The notes below the pieces were generated by a model. It was not told the DNA's origin and ran no database searches. It was given only the letters and a program-made list of their open reading frames with translations. Shown here piece by piece: positions 23,401-33,286 of a DNA stretch of 64,000 bases. The first letter of the stretch is position 1; every line of letters begins with the position of its first letter. The DNA lies in contig NC_056752.1 of NCBI RefSeq assembly GCF_018687715.1, positions 51,058,653-51,122,652 on the forward strand, in the 5' to 3' direction. Position numbers and translations under genes: made by a program. This stretch comes from Carya illinoinensis. Taxonomy: Eukaryota; Streptophyta; Magnoliopsida; Fagales; Juglandaceae.

Positions 23401-24413
23401 GCTTCATTCCCCACCTTGATATCACGACTCCCAACTGGAATTCGACGATACTCGACAAATCCGACTCTGTCTCTTGCTATGTGCTCGGCCGCTCCTGAAT
23501 CAACAGTCCACATAGGATAGGAGTGAGCAACCATCACATGACTTGTTACATAAACAGAAAGAGAATAGTCAGATTGTACCTTCTTCGGCTCAGTACAGTC
23601 ATGAGTGAAGTGACCTTTCTTTCCACAGTTAAAATAATCCATATTGGACTTGTTCTTTCCACGATTCCCTCTCTTGGTGCGTTTGAAAGTTCCTGACTCT
23701 TTTTGCACACGTCCAGTGGATACCCCAAGCTTATTATTCTTGCGTTTAGGCCTAATTGCCTTACGCGAGCCAGATTCAGCCGCATAGGATGAATGTTTAG
23801 GCTTAATAGCCTCTAGGCGCTCGGCCTCAAGCTCTAAATGATGCGACACATCATCAAAAGTTTTGATGTTCTCATTGTGCGTCAAATTTTGGCACATGGC
23901 TTCCCATGAATTGGGTAGTGAGAGTATAACCGCTTGGACTTGTTGCTCATCCGTCAGATTGTTTCCAGCCACTTTGAGTTCACGGATCATTGATGACATC
24001 GTTCTAAGATGCTGTTTTATCGTGTGTTCAAAGTTCATCTTATAAGAGTCAAACTTCATAGTCAGTCCGCGCAATCTCGTGGCAGAAGTTCCCCCGAACT
24101 TCACTTTTAGTGCTTCCCACATACTTTGAGCAATGTTATACTCCTCGAACTCACCGATAAGGTCATTGTGCATGCTGCTTAACATAGTAAAGCGCGCGCA
24201 CCGATCTTTTTTGAGCCAATTCTCAAAAACCTCATGATCCTTTCGGCGTTGTTCAAAGTTCCCTTTCTTAGGCTTAGTTAGGGAGTGAGTTAAGGTCTCT
24301 AAGACCTCTTGCTCATTTAGAACATACTAGATCTTACAATGCCAATTGTCGTAATTTTTCCCATCCAGTTTTTCTCCTTTGTTCAAATCGGCAACAATAT
24401 TTTTCGATGTCAT
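20413..24413 (-). pseudogene. Copia element 1 gag-pol polyprotein, degenerate
   Basis: All Copia domains occur in order on the minus strand from the ATG at 24413. Gag contains a zinc knuckle (YFNCGKKGHFTHDC at about 23630) in which the first Cys is Tyr. Protease has WTVDSGAAEH. The pre-integrase domain has TWHARLDHVGQ with CEHC, and integrase has TDRGREY and PQQNGVAERKN. Reverse transcriptase has LYVDDILMA, and RNase H has STMEAEYIA. The reading frame is broken by stops at 24327, 23304 and 22840, and by frameshifts near 22940, 22555 (inside a G run) and 22190. The reverse transcriptase and RNase H part (22200-20413) is uninterrupted for about 600 residues. The domain order and sequence resemble the Tnt1/Tork side of Copia. 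It is non-functional. Confidence 0.92.
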
Positions 24414-25700
24414 TTCACTACAAAAAATGCACAAATTAGATATATACACACACCTAAAAAAAATGCCGCGTTTATCTAAGTTAAAGAGAAAATAATCTAA
24501 ACATGTCACAAGATCAAAAATTCGCTAAGCTTCCTAATCATCTCTTGCACCACAATACCCAATTATTAACTATTAACTTAATTTTCGCGCAATTTTAAAT
24601 TGCATGGGAAATTTCAAAAAAAAATTCAACCATACATCCACTATCACCAGGAGAAGCAGCAGCCCAATAGTGCGCTTTCATCTTAGCTCCCACTTGGTCA
24701 TGGGTTCTAAACACAAGAAAACAATATCTGCCATTTTAGTAAAAAAAAAAAAAAAAACTCACGGGTTGGGCCAAAAAACTATTGGGCTGGAGAAAAAAAA
24801 CTTTTTTTTTTTTTAAACAATTGGGCCATGTTCAAGTTTTGAATAGCCCGTAAGTTTAAAACCTCAGATTGTAAGTTAATTTTTTTTTTAACAGCCTTCT
24901 TCAACCTCCGGAATTGGTACTGTTCATGTGAACAGTATTAAAAAAAAAAATAGTGGCTTAAAGCCACCATTATAGGCAGCCTCCGCCGGTGGGCTCGGTG
25001 GCAGAGCACTCACCGGAGTGCTCTGAACACCACGGGTTGCAGCAGCCGGAGTGGGCTGCTCCCATTGTGCAGCACCACTCCTTAGCATGCGGCAACCGTG
25101 GTGTATGCTGCCCATCTCGGTTGGGCAGCACCACTCGGTGCCAGCATCACCATGCAGTGCCAGCGGCACCACGGTGCAGGCTGCAGTACCGTGTGTGCTC
25201 AGCACCAAAAAAATGGTGCTCGGTGCACCAATGGGTGCTTGCAACCCATGGAGGTGTCCTCAGCACCATGTAGTGCGAGGACCACCCGTGTGGTGCTAGC
25301 AGCAACTGTGTGGTTGCCCAGCCACCACCACGATGCGCTCCGTATCTCTGCGCATGGCAAATACACTGCCATGTGCAGTATCACACAGTGCTCAACATAT
25401 ATATATATATATATATATATTGTATTAAAAAAACAATATAATACATATTCTTAATGCATAAAAAGAAACTGTCAAACACATCTAGCAATATAGTGTGATG
25501 CTCATGTAAACAAGGATCATATATAAAAAAACTTACGATAATAGATCATGGCATTTCTAACAGTCTCATACATGTTTTAATAAACAGAGACTAAACCCAA
25601 GATATATAAACATGATCATATTTATAGAACGTAAGAAAAAAATATATATATGCATTACATGAACAAGAAACAGAGACATATTTCACTGGGAACAACTAAC
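24414..25700 (-). other. Untranslated leader of Copia element 1
   Basis: A 1.3 kb non-coding leader between primer-binding site and gag. 24600-24950 has several A and T homopolymers. 24918-25395 is much more GC-rich than its surroundings and packed with small perfect inverted repeats. (AT)n follows at about 25396-25420. Open frames here have no family resemblance. Confidence 0.7.
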
Positions 25701-25717
25701 CTGGCGCTCTGATACCA
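25701..25717 (-). other. Primer-binding site of Copia element 1
   Basis: On the minus strand it reads TGGTATCAGAGCGCCAG, complementary to the 3' end of initiator tRNA-Met, one base from the 5' LTR. Confidence 0.9.
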
Positions 25718-25718
25718 A

Positions 25719-26105
25719 TATTAGCAATTATATAAACGTACACAGCGGAAGAAATAACTCAAGAATAGTCTGTGTAGTTGTTCCACGAGTGAATCCAGTG
25801 TTTAAATAGATTTCTCCACTCAGTGCGTGAATGTGCTACGTAGATGAATCTAGAGTCACATTCAAAATACCTACAGCCTAAGTATTTTCACTCACAGACA
25901 GAGAAAGATTTTTCCAAGAGAGAGTTATTCTGCCAAGGAATGGAGGACTAATTTATCAGTCGTCCGCGCCCCTTCATATGGTAACCGTTGTGGCCAGTCA
26001 AAGTTACGGCCCTTGACTCCAAACATAACGTCTGGAGTAATGCCAGCATCCCTAAATGGTAAGAGACAGGGGCATGCCCACTAAGGGCACCCCTGCTTTA
26101 TTACA
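25719..26105 (-). mobile_element. 5' LTR of Copia element 1 (387 bp)
   Basis: Direct partner of 15720-16107, starting TATTAGCAATTATATAAACG and ending CCCTGCTTTATTACA in plus orientation. It is followed by the GAAGA target duplication at 26106-26110. Confidence 0.9.
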
Positions 26106-26919
26106 GAAGACAACAAACATATAATCATAAATAGAACAATAGGAGAACAAATTTAACCCACGAGCAAGGAGCGATGCGTCGAGCATCAATAACTTCGAAA
26201 TGTGGAAAATCGATGATGAAATTTCATCTGTGATATTTTTCAGACAAGAAAAATTATGACAACTTTGCCCTTTTCATTATAGAGTTTGTCAGCTTCGGTT
26301 TATTTCTATACTTTCCCAAGGTACCAACTCTCTGATTCGAAATTTGAAGTTAAGAAGAAAATTCAGCTGATTTGACTACACACTAGAGGGCTCAGATGTG
26401 AATCATGACATCCGCATGGAGAAAATCTGGGAAAAATACACGTGCAGGCACATCTAATCTCATGGTTTCCTCAAAATAGCATGAGTGGCTACACATTCAT
26501 ATATATATATATATATACATATATTGATTTATAATTTATTTAAGCAAACTTCATTGATAATAATAATAAAAAAAAACATAAAGTTTTAGAGAAGAACTTG
26601 GGGTCTATCTTACAGAAAATGATGCTTTATGAAAAAGGAAATGCTTCAATATAGTGATTAAAGCTGCCCATTTCGCCAGTTGGTGCGAGCATTGATGGAT
26701 TTTTTAAGCCGTCCAGCCTTAGGCAGATCTTATAGCAGGAAGTTGGTGTGTCTCTGGTAGTTGATTCAATTGTCCGACTGGCTGAAATTGCTTCTACGAC
26801 TACATGAGTGTCCTTCTATGTTGAAAGCAAAACAATTTTCTTCTTTACAAGGATATAAATGAACTTTAATATCAGTAGAAATAATTTATGTTGCACACTC
26901 TGCCTCGCTGTCTCTCTCT

Positions 26920-26959
<40 letters not shown>

Positions 26960-27005
26960 CGTGTTTGACCTTCCTACTTCGCGAGAAGGAACTCAGGGCT
27001 CAACA
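26106..27005. other. Spacer and promoter side of the NPF gene
   Basis: No coding region. It contains (AT)n near 26500-26516 and a (CT)n tract at 26921-26957, which ends about 50 bases upstream of the NPF start codon and so lies in the probable 5' leader. Confidence 0.6.
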
Positions 27006-29144
27006 ATGGAAGAAACAGTAGAGCTCCCTAATTCAGATCACGTGGAAATGGCTCACCAACACATTCCACGAAAGATAAAAAAGGGAGGCCTTGTAACCAT
27101 GCCATTCGTTATAGGTAAGGTTAAAGTAGAATCAGTATACGTGCAAAAACTCTTTCTCCTTTTCGATTATAAACCGGGTTTATGAGATTTTTACTGATAT
27201 TTTAGAATTATACATCATAATTTTCATTATTGTTTTGGTGCATGTATGTTTCCAATATCCTTTTGTGTCATGGCCCATGGGTGACCAAAAACACAGTAAA
27301 TGAGGCATTTGAGAGAGTGGCAAGCTTTGGGCTGGTGCCAAACATGATATTTTACTTGATGAGAGGCTACAACCTGGGATTTGCCAAAGGGAACAACTTG
27401 ATCTTCTACTGGTCAGCTGCCACCCAGTTCATGCCTATCCTGGGGGCTTTTCTTTCTGATTCTTACCTGGGTCGCTTCCTTACCATCGTCTCGGGTTCCA
27501 TAGCCAGCTTCCTGGTAATTTTATTTTCCATTTTGTTGTTCTCTCTCTTTTTGGGGACCTATGAACAAATAGCAACCTTTAACGAATATGAGCAAAATAT
27601 TGATGCAACAAACTTCTTAAATTCATTTGACAAAAATTTAAACAGGGGATCGTGCTCCTGTGGTTAACGGCCATGATTCCATGGTTGAGGCCTCCCCCAT
27701 GTGACCAATCAAAACACAGTTGCAAATCCGCAACAACGATTCAAATGGCTGTCCTAATATCTTCTTTTGCTCTCATATCCATTGGAGCTGGTGGCATTAG
27801 GCCATGTTCCTTGGCGTTTGGAGCAGATCAGTTGGACAAAGGAGATAACCCAAAAAATAACAGGGTCTTGAAAAGCTTCTTTGGCTTGTACTATGCTTCC
27901 CAATCTATTTCTGTCTTCGTTGCCTTGACGGCCGTCGTCTATGTTCAAGATCATCTCGGATGGAAAGTGGGTTTTGGGGTTCCGGCAGTTCTTATGTTCT
28001 TCTCTGCCTTCTTCTTCTTCCTGGCGTCCCCCTTGTATGTCAAACAGGAAGCTAAGAAGAGCTTGTTCACTGGCTTTGCACAAGTGCTTGTAGTTTCTTA
28101 TAAAAATAGAAAACTTCCCTTCCCTGATCGGAGCTCCGGTGGACTTTACCATCACGGAAAGAACTTGCTTCTTGTCTCACCAACTGAGAAACTAAGGTAA
28201 TGCCACCAGCATAATCGTCGTCCTTTTCTGCCCTATTATATGCAGAAAAATTCAGTAATCTTTCCCGGGCTTTCTTTCTTTTCAGGCTTTTGAATAAAGC
28301 TTGCATCATTAGGGAACCTGAAGTAGACATAAACCAGGATGGATCAGCTTCAAATCCTTGGAGTCTTTGCACAGCAGAGCAAGTAGAAGAGCTAAAAGCA
28401 CTTATTAAGGTTATCCCATTGTGGTCTACAGGGATCATTGTCTCTATAAGCGTAAGCCAAAGCACATTCCCAATACTCCAGGCAAATTCCATGGACAGAC
28501 ACATAACTTCAAGCTTCCAAATTCCAGCAGCATCGTTCGGGTTGTTTGCTGTCATTGTTATAATCATCTGGGTTGCTCTCTATGAACGAGTAACCCTTCC
28601 CCTGGCGTCAAAAATCATAGGCAAACCAGTGAGGCCTGGTCCGGTGAAAAGAATGGGAATTGGGGCATTTCTCTCTTGCATGGCCATGGTAATTTCCGCC
28701 GTAGTTGAGAACATCCGACGTAGGAAAGCAATCCGTGAAGGGCATATAAACGATGCACATGCAGTTTTGGATATGTCTGCCTTCTGGCTTGTGCCACAAT
28801 ATTGCTTGATTGGATTAGCGGAAGCGTTCAATGCGCTAGGACAAATAGAGTTTTATTATTCAGAATTTCCTAAGAGTATGTCAAGCATTGCCACGTCTCT
28901 GTTTGGACTTGGAATGGCTGTGGCTAGCTTGTTGGCCAGTGTTATTCTGAGCACTGTTGATGACCTTAGTTCAAGAGGGGGAAAAGAGAGCTGGGTTTCC
29001 AATAACATCAACAAGGGTCACTATGATTATTACTATTGGCTTCTTGCTGTAGTGATGTTTCTCAATTTACCCTATTTTCTGGTTTGTAGCTGGGCATACG
29101 GACCTCAGGTCGAGAATGGGAGTAAACGGGAGGGAGAAGCCTGA
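27006..29144 (+). CDS. NPF1.2: NRT1/PTR family transporter, NPF1.2-like
   Basis: Four exons (27006-27114, 27297-27514, 27646-28196, 28286-29144) give 578 residues. The start is MEETVELPNS; the first membrane segment carries the proton-coupling ExxER motif as NEAFERVASFG. The PTR2 signature follows as GAFLSDSYLGRFLTI. GAGGIRPCSLAFGADQLD and FGLYYASQS are typical of the family, and FPKSMSSIATSLFGLGMAVA and NINKGHYDYYYW are typical of the C-terminal half. Twelve hydrophobic segments separated by a charged central loop (about residues 230-330) fit a plasma-membrane major facilitator. Sequence is closest to what I recall of the NPF1.1/NPF1.2 (NRT1.11/12) pair, which load nitrate in leaf vascular tissue. 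NPF members also carry gibberellin and other hormones, so substrate is inferred. Confidence 0.92.
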
Positions 29145-29977
29145 CAATTTATTTGTGTGACATTTGGTTCGAATGCTGTAATTTTGGTTCCTCTCCTCCA
29201 TGACATTGACATTAGACCTAGAATATATCATCGTGGCTGAGTTATCCAAATGAATCATCATTCTCTAATTAACCTCTGGACTATCAATTTAAGAATCTGA
29301 TACCCAACTCAAGACAAGTTGAAATGTGTAAGCGTGGATTCTTACGGTTCGAAAGGTCAAATTGCCCTCATCCTTGGACCCTTAAACCAAAGAAACGAAA
29401 TTGGAAATTGGGATTTGTGAAATACCTCTTGCAATGCAATATGTTTTGATAAAATATTAATTCTTTTTTTTTTCTAAGCAATTTTGATATATTATAATTA
29501 AAGGATACACGAATACATGAATAAGGGATAATGAATCCCGACAAACACCATTTCTTAATTAGTGCAACATTATAGAAAAATAGATACCGGAAACAAATAA
29601 ATGTTTCCTACTCATCTCCACTAAGGAAGAGCCACACAAAGTGATTGCTTTTATGCAATCCGAAAATGGATTGTTGCCCCATGACCAAAGGCCATAGTGA
29701 TTATTGTGACAGCATCTTGTCTCGAAGTGGCTGTTGCGGAAGTCCACTACCTTGTCTTCACGACCTTATGGCCATATAAGACAACTCTTACGATAAAAAA
29801 CAAGATAAAAAATCCTAACTCTATAATGTTATACGTTGTCGCAAGACTCCACACTCTTCCGAAGGAATACATGTGATTCTCGCAATGGAGAATAAAAGAA
29901 AAAATGGAGCTGATGGGTTGTGGCGGAAAAAGACTGCCGAGGGACTAAAGAGGGGGTGGTGATCCATTGTAAACTGG
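29145..29977. other. Spacer between two convergent genes
   Basis: Holds the 3' untranslated regions of the NPF gene (plus) and the thioesterase gene (minus). No other feature is seen. Confidence 0.6.
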
Positions 29978-31322
29978 TCAGAGCTTGCTGACTTCAGTGA
30001 GATTGACCATACCTCTAGCCATCCATTGTTTACCCAAAGCAACTAGTTCTCCGTTACTTCTCTTTCTTATCTCCACCACCGCTGCCACTAATGTTTCTTT
30101 TTCTGCCACAACTTTCGCCTCTATCTCAACTTCTTCCTGTCATAGTTCAAACTTCAGTCATCAAGTCAGGTAAAAAAAAAAAGTTGGAAACGCAATTCTG
30201 GATAAAAGCATTTCACAGCTACTAAAAAGGGAAAAGAAGAATTTAATTAGCAAGAATTTGACCCTTTATTCAAGGTATACTTTCCAGGGTTATTATTAAG
30301 TTTCAATATATCGAAATTTTGCCCAAAAATAAGTTAATTTCATATAGAAAATTTCCCTTAAAAGCATCTTGTAGAGGTAACAAATATAATACATAGAAAT
30401 AAGTATAAAATACAGACAGGAGGGTAAAAAATGGGATCCCCGAACTCATGTTTTTATGAGGCGACAAATGTCAGTCACTTGTGGAAATGGGATGGCGAAG
30501 GTCGGTTTTGGAAGATCCAAAAGTAACGATTCTAAGGACATAACAGGTGTTCGCTGGTTATGGGTAGGACGCGATCGACATAGCCTCCAAAGACCGAGAA
30601 CAAAAATGGGGAAAAAAGGAGAGAAGTGGGAAAAATATAAAAAGGGGGAGGAGAAGGGAAGGGAAGAGAAGAGGGAACAAGAGATGAAAGCCCTTGGGTT
30701 TGAACTAAACGGACCTCGTACCTGCTCCAACTAGCGGAGGCAAAATCATTGGAAAGAAAGTAGATAACAAATCTTGGTTATAAAACGAATACTGGAAAGT
30801 CAACTCGGGAACATATCAAAAGAAAAACGAAACAATGAGTAATGACGAGAGAAAGAACTTGGATCTTAGCCGTGGAGTAGTAGGAAATATTGAGGTTGAC
30901 GGTCGATTTGATATTCCCGACAGAGGACCAAATGGCGCCAGCCCCAAGGTTGTCGATTAACGTTGCCATAGCTCCGATGTGCCAATTTCCATCTCGATCC
31001 TATATATTATATGATAGCATATAAATAGAAAAGAAAAAAAGATTTGAGGACAATATCAAGGAAGACAAAAAAGAGGAAACATCAGAATACAGATAAAGAT
31101 TAGAGAGACGATGGATGGATGTATGGATGGACGGATAATAGATGTATTAAAGAAGCACTTACTGAGAGGCGATTGGGAACCAAAAAATGACAGAGAATAA
31201 AACCCTTGCGAGCCTGGACGACCTGGAGGCCCTCCATGGCTATGGTCTCCACTTCCTGACATATCATGCCCTTTGACAGAGCGCCCAGCCACTTCCGCGC
31301 CGTCTCCACCAAACGACGCCCT

Positions 31323-31327
<5 letters not shown>
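29978..31327 (-). CDS. Hotdog-fold thioesterase (ACOT13-like)
   Basis: Three exons, read on the minus strand as 31327-31163, 30999-30859 and 30136-29978, join in frame to 154 residues. The hotdog core is seen as GNWHIGAMATLIDNLGAGAI (residues 59-78) followed by the strand VNLNISYYSTAKIQEEVEIE and KRSNGELVALGKQWMA near the end. Family members hydrolyse acyl-CoA or acyl thioesters. The position of the usual HGG motif reads HIG (residues 62-64), and the Asp of the helix is Asp71. The ATG directly abuts a (GA)n repeat in the 5' leader. The three exons fit one short gene; the natural substrate cannot be told. Confidence 0.85.

Positions 31328-31358
<31 letters not shown>
31328..31358. repeat. (GA)n microsatellite touching the thioesterase start codon
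   Basis: About fifteen GA units in sense orientation end immediately at the ATG. Length changes would alter the 5' leader but not the protein. Confidence 0.85.
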
Positions 31359-31360
<2 letters not shown>

Positions 31361-31637
31361 GATGAGAAATGATAAATCCCTCTCTAGACTCTAGACTCTT
31401 AAAAGTCGTTACGTTGGGAAAGTTTGAAAGCATGCTTATTAATGTCGAAAGCATGCTTATCGTATTAATGTCGAAAGGTCGTTTGAATGTGGATGGCTTC
31501 ATCTCACACTTGTTGACTTCATTCGTGTTGTTTAAGACAATAATTCCATGTTTAACATTCAACCAGTCACTCCAAATTGCTTATATATCAAAAGGGAGGA
31601 AAATTTAACCATAGTGGCATCAAACATATGATATAAA
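31359..31637. other. Upstream region of the thioesterase gene
   Basis: About 280 bases between the (GA)n leader repeat and the Copia element. No feature is recognised except the ATAAA target duplication at 31633-31637. Confidence 0.55.
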
Positions 31638-32014
31638 TGTTGTAAAATAATATTATTGTAAAATAAATTATATGATCACCTTGAGCTAGCCGACATATAC
31701 ATAGTGCATAGTACCAGCATAGTGAGTTAACCGACATATGTATAGTGCATAGTGCTAGCATAGTACAAGCATAGTGAGTTAGCCGACATATACATAGTAC
31801 ATAGTGCTAGCATAGTACTAGCATAGTGAGTTAGCTGATATATGCATAGTGCATAGTGCTAGCATAGTACTAGCATAGTGAGCTAGCCGTCAAATGCACA
31901 GTCTCCTTTGTACGCCTATATATATCGTTGAATCTTTTAAGAAATTCATAAGTTTCATAACTTCTCTGAACTCTATCTCTCTCTCTCTCTCTCCTTTTAG
32001 AAAGTTTTCTAACA
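31638..32014 (+). mobile_element. 5' LTR of Copia element 2 (377 bp)
   Basis: Runs from TGTTGTAAAATAAT to AAAGTTTTCTAACA, canonical TG...CA. It contains a minisatellite at 31689-31885 (one 41-base and three 52-base units), a TATA-like CCTATATATATCG near 31914-31926, and a CT tract at its end. Confidence 0.93.
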
Positions 32015-32031
32015 CGTTATCAGCACGAAAG
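32015..32031 (+). other. Probable primer-binding site of Copia element 2
   Basis: CGTTATCAGCACGAAAG directly follows the LTR. It is not the usual initiator-Met 3'-end complement. CAGCACG resembles the complement of an internal part of that tRNA, but this is weak. Confidence 0.4.
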
Positions 32032-32068
32032 TTCTGACGATTTTGAAGCTAGTAGTCCTCTACTTCAA

Positions 32069-32151
32069 GTAAGTTTTTCAATATATTTTTATAGTTTTCA
32101 AAATGAATATGAAATATTAAACATACTTATGTTCCTGATTTATATATGTAG
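32069..32151 (+). other. Intron-like segment in the leader of Copia element 2
   Basis: The leader contains a good 5' splice site (CAA followed by GTAAGTTT at 32069) and a T-rich acceptor ending TATATATGTAG at 32151, five bases upstream of the gag ATG (32156). Whether it is spliced is not known. Confidence 0.35.
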
Positions 32152-32155
32152 AAAA

Positions 32156-33198
32156 ATGTCAAATCTTACAAAATTGGAATTAGTTGCTCTTGACATTTTT
32201 GGAAAAAATTATTTATCTTGGATCCTTGATGCTGAGATCCATCTGGATGCAATGAACCTGGGAAATACAATTAAAGAAGGAAATCACCTGCAGGACCGTG
32301 CTAAGGCAATAATTTTCCTTCGGCACCATCTTCATGAAGAATTAAAAACTGAATATTTAACAGTGAAAGATCCACTTATTTTGTGGAATGATTTAAGTGA
32401 AAGATATGAACACCAAAAAACTGTAATCCTCCCAAAAGCTCGTCATGATTGATACACCTGAGGTTGCAAGACTTCAAGAGTGTTAGTGAGTATAACTCTG
32501 CACTCTTTAAAATTAGCTCGCTATTGAAATTATGTGGTGAAAAAGTCACTGATAATGACTTATTAGATAAGACATATACTACTTTTCATGCCTCGAATGT
32601 GCTCCTGCAGCAGCAGTATCGAGAGCGAAAGTTCAAAAAATATTCTGAACTTATATCTTGTCTTCTATTAGCTGAGCAAAATAATGAGCTTTTGTTAAGA
32701 AATCACCAGTCACGTCCTACTGGTTCTATATCATTCCCTGAAATGAATGATACTAGATTTACATCATTTCCAGAAGCGAATGGTGCATCTTTTTAAAGAA
32801 AAAGAGGGCGTGGACGTGGTAAGAAAAACTATAGAAGTGGAGGTTCTAGAAGTGATCACACTAAAAGGGATAATAATAGATATACACCGTACCACCAGAA
32901 GTGGTTCAACTCAGAGAAAGGCAAAGGTCCTCAAAACAAATTTTTAAAGAAAGATGAAGATGGATGCCATAGATGTGGTATGACTGGACATTGGGCTCGT
33001 ACCTGTCGTATAGCTAAGCACTTGGTTGACCTATACCAATCTTCTATAAAAGAAAAAACAAAGAAATTTGAAACAAATTTTGCTGAACCATCATATGCTT
33101 TAAATTCTATAGATGGAGAAGATATTACAAGCCTTGATGTTTCTGATTTCTTTGAAGATTCTAGTGGTAGAGTTGATCATGGAAGTGTTCCTTTTTAA
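32156..33198 (+). pseudogene. Copia element 2 gag, degenerate
   Basis: Starts MSNLTKLELVALDIFGKNYL and continues through a UBN2-type gag domain to an intact zinc knuckle CHRCGMTGHWARTC (about 32968-33010) and a stop at 33196. It is damaged by a one-base frameshift near 32450 and an in-frame stop at 32794. gag and pol are in separate frames with an 88-base T-rich spacer between them. Confidence 0.9.
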
Positions 33199-33286
33199 TT
33201 AATGTATTTCCTTTATATTATTATAAAATATTTTTATATTCTGCAATATTTTGTAGTAATGAAAGTTTTATATATTTTGTAGAATC

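Larger units (their letters stand above)
15720..26105 (-). mobile_element. Full-length degenerate Copia LTR retrotransposon (element 1)
   Basis: Two directly repeated LTRs (15720-16107 and 25719-26105) enclose a minus-strand gag-pol remnant. GAAGA precedes the left LTR (15715-15719) and follows the right LTR (26106-26110), a perfect 5-bp target duplication. An initiator-Met primer site lies next to the right LTR, so the right LTR is the 5' one. The span is 10.4 kb because a 3.2 kb solo LTR is inserted in the 3' non-coding part; without it the element would be about 7.2 kb, still long because of a 1.3 kb leader. By eye the LTRs differ at about 24 of 388 positions. Confidence 0.93.

Noticed and set aside
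24924..25454. Several overlapping open frames on both strands
   Set aside because: The GC-rich segment lacks stops by composition. No frame shows a domain, and it lies in the untranslated leader of a Copia element.
28067..28567. Antisense open frame across the NPF exons
   Set aside because: Mirror of the strongly coding NPF exons; it crosses an intron and has no recognisable product.
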